Shown: one piece after another, positions 30,237 to 30,697 of the stretch
Position numbering within the stretch: the first letter of the stretch is position 1
How the letters are laid out: each line of letters begins with the position of its first letter
Assembly: GCA_964547295.1 (NCBI GenBank)
Contig: CAZJMH010000004.1
Location: forward strand, 1 to 30,697
Direction: 5' to 3'
Length of the DNA: 30,697 bases
From: CAYSLZ01 sp964547295
GTDB taxonomy: Bacteria > Patescibacteriota > Microgenomatia > UBA12405 > JAHJSD01
The notes under the pieces: generated by a model
What the model was told of the DNA's origin: nothing
What the model saw: only the letters and a program-made list of their open reading frames with translations
The model's database searches: none
Position numbers and translations under genes: made by a program

Positions 30237-30697
30237 TTGCCACCAATAATTATTAGCTCTTCTTCCGCTCTGGTGACGGCGGTGTAAAGCCATCGCCGCC
30301 AGTCGTCATCAGACATTTGTTTAAACCGTTCTTCAAAAAGAAGCACTTTTGGAGCTTGGCTCCCTTGGGCTTTGTGAACGGTCAAGACGTATCCAAAATC
30401 AAATAAGTCCCCCATTTCGTCATAATCCAAGTCTTCCGGTTTATTAATCGTTTTAGCGGCGTTAAATTGTTCCTGGAGAACCTTACCCGAATAATTAGTG
30501 CCGTCATCCATTTTGGCTTTCATTTTATACCACAAGGTTCGCTTTTTTACGTCTTCCTTTTCTTTTATAGCGGTTATTGTTCCCCTTATGCCGTTGTATA
30601 TTCCTTTTTGGTGATTATTTTTCAGACAGATTATTCGGTCGCCTCTTTGCGGTTGTTCGGTCATTATTCCATTCATCCGGCGAATTTCATTATTTAA
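30233..30697 (-). CDS. RecD/UvrD-type helicase, C-terminal fragment (cut by window edge)
   Basis: The reading frame runs open through the window end (upstream residues LNNEIRR precede the internal Met), so the true N terminus and the Walker A motif lie outside. The visible part, about 155 aa, is the C-terminal domain of a superfamily 1 helicase. GDRIICLKNNHQKGIYNGIRGTI is the SH3-like insertion, VLTVHKAQGSQAPKVLLFEE is motif V, and LYTAVTRAEEELIIIGGK is motif VI. This is the RecD2/UvrD_C_2 type, not the RecB or Rep type. A RecD-like 5'-3' helicase acting in repair or recombination is the best guess. Confidence 0.85.
   Translation of the reverse strand, partial: LNNEIRRMNGIMTEQPQRGDRIICLKNNHQKGIYNGIRGTITAIKEKEDVKKRTLWYKMKAKMDDGTNYSGKVLQEQFNAAKTINKPEDLDYDEMGDLFDFGYVLTVHKAQGSQAPKVLLFEERFKQMSDDDWRRWLYTAVTRAEEELIIIGGK

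Noticed and set aside
1..30697. CRISPR array, rRNA operon, insertion sequence, inteins or tRNA introns
   Set aside because: No regularly spaced direct repeats of 24-40 nt, no rRNA signature, no transposase gene, and dnaE and all tRNAs read without insertions.

Overview
This 30.7 kb window is AT-rich, gene-dense bacterial DNA. Gene content and style suggest a Candidate Phyla Radiation (Patescibacteria) genome. Housekeeping proteins are compact, for example a roughly 226-aa HolA and a 345-aa enolase. There is a stand-alone EF-Tu-domain-2-like protein, a GatCAB pathway, tRNAs mostly without an encoded CCA, and almost no Shine-Dalgarno sequences. UGA is used as a stop (dnaE, the holin-like gene), which argues against the UGA-Gly codes of Gracilibacteria/Absconditabacteria. 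This assignment is inference; no rRNA is present to fix it.

Layout. 1-1.45 kb: a secreted or anchored nuclease and a six-tRNA cluster (Leu-CAG, Phe, Gly, His, Val, Leu-GAG, all minus strand) packed with hairpins. 1.5-5.2 kb: a minus-strand envelope operon (transglutaminase-like, 4-TM holin-like, secG, orphan solute-binding protein) with overlapping ends. 5.2-5.9 kb: rsmI on plus. 5.9-10.6 kb: a minus-strand operon of EF-Tu-D2-like, holA, cupin, ppsA and enolase; the last two interconvert at PEP. 10.7-16.5 kb: tRNA-Glu, rplS, dnaE, a histidine phosphatase and two proteins of unknown function. 16.5-20.8 kb: gatC-gatA-MFS-gatB. 20.8-22.5 kb: rmuC and a secreted Ig-like protein on plus. 22.5-27.6 kb: radC, mutL and mutS, a mismatch-repair block. 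27.7-30.7 kb: a DUF1295-type membrane methyltransferase-like gene, an ABC exporter and the 3' end of a RecD/UvrD-type helicase.

Three patterns not explained by the genes stand out. (1) Degenerate tandem repeats with a fixed 7-bp period but locus-specific sequence sit at many gene junctions. They usually contain or abut the stop codon of the upstream gene, and two more lie inside coding sequence (gatA, ppsA). Because 7 is 1 mod 3, a stop-containing heptamer repeated three times puts a stop in all frames. (2) Many genes have a -10 hexamer, often as TGN-TATAAT, ending 6-7 nt before the start codon. Transcription would then begin on or next to the ATG, implying leaderless mRNAs. The one clear exception is the EF-Tu-D2-like gene, which has a full -35/-10, a leader and a strong SD. 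(3) Palindromic elements are dense: after stop codons, overlapping tRNA 3' ends, and in frame inside mutS and gatB, reminiscent of Rickettsia palindromic elements. No CRISPR array, rRNA, transposase or prophage was seen.
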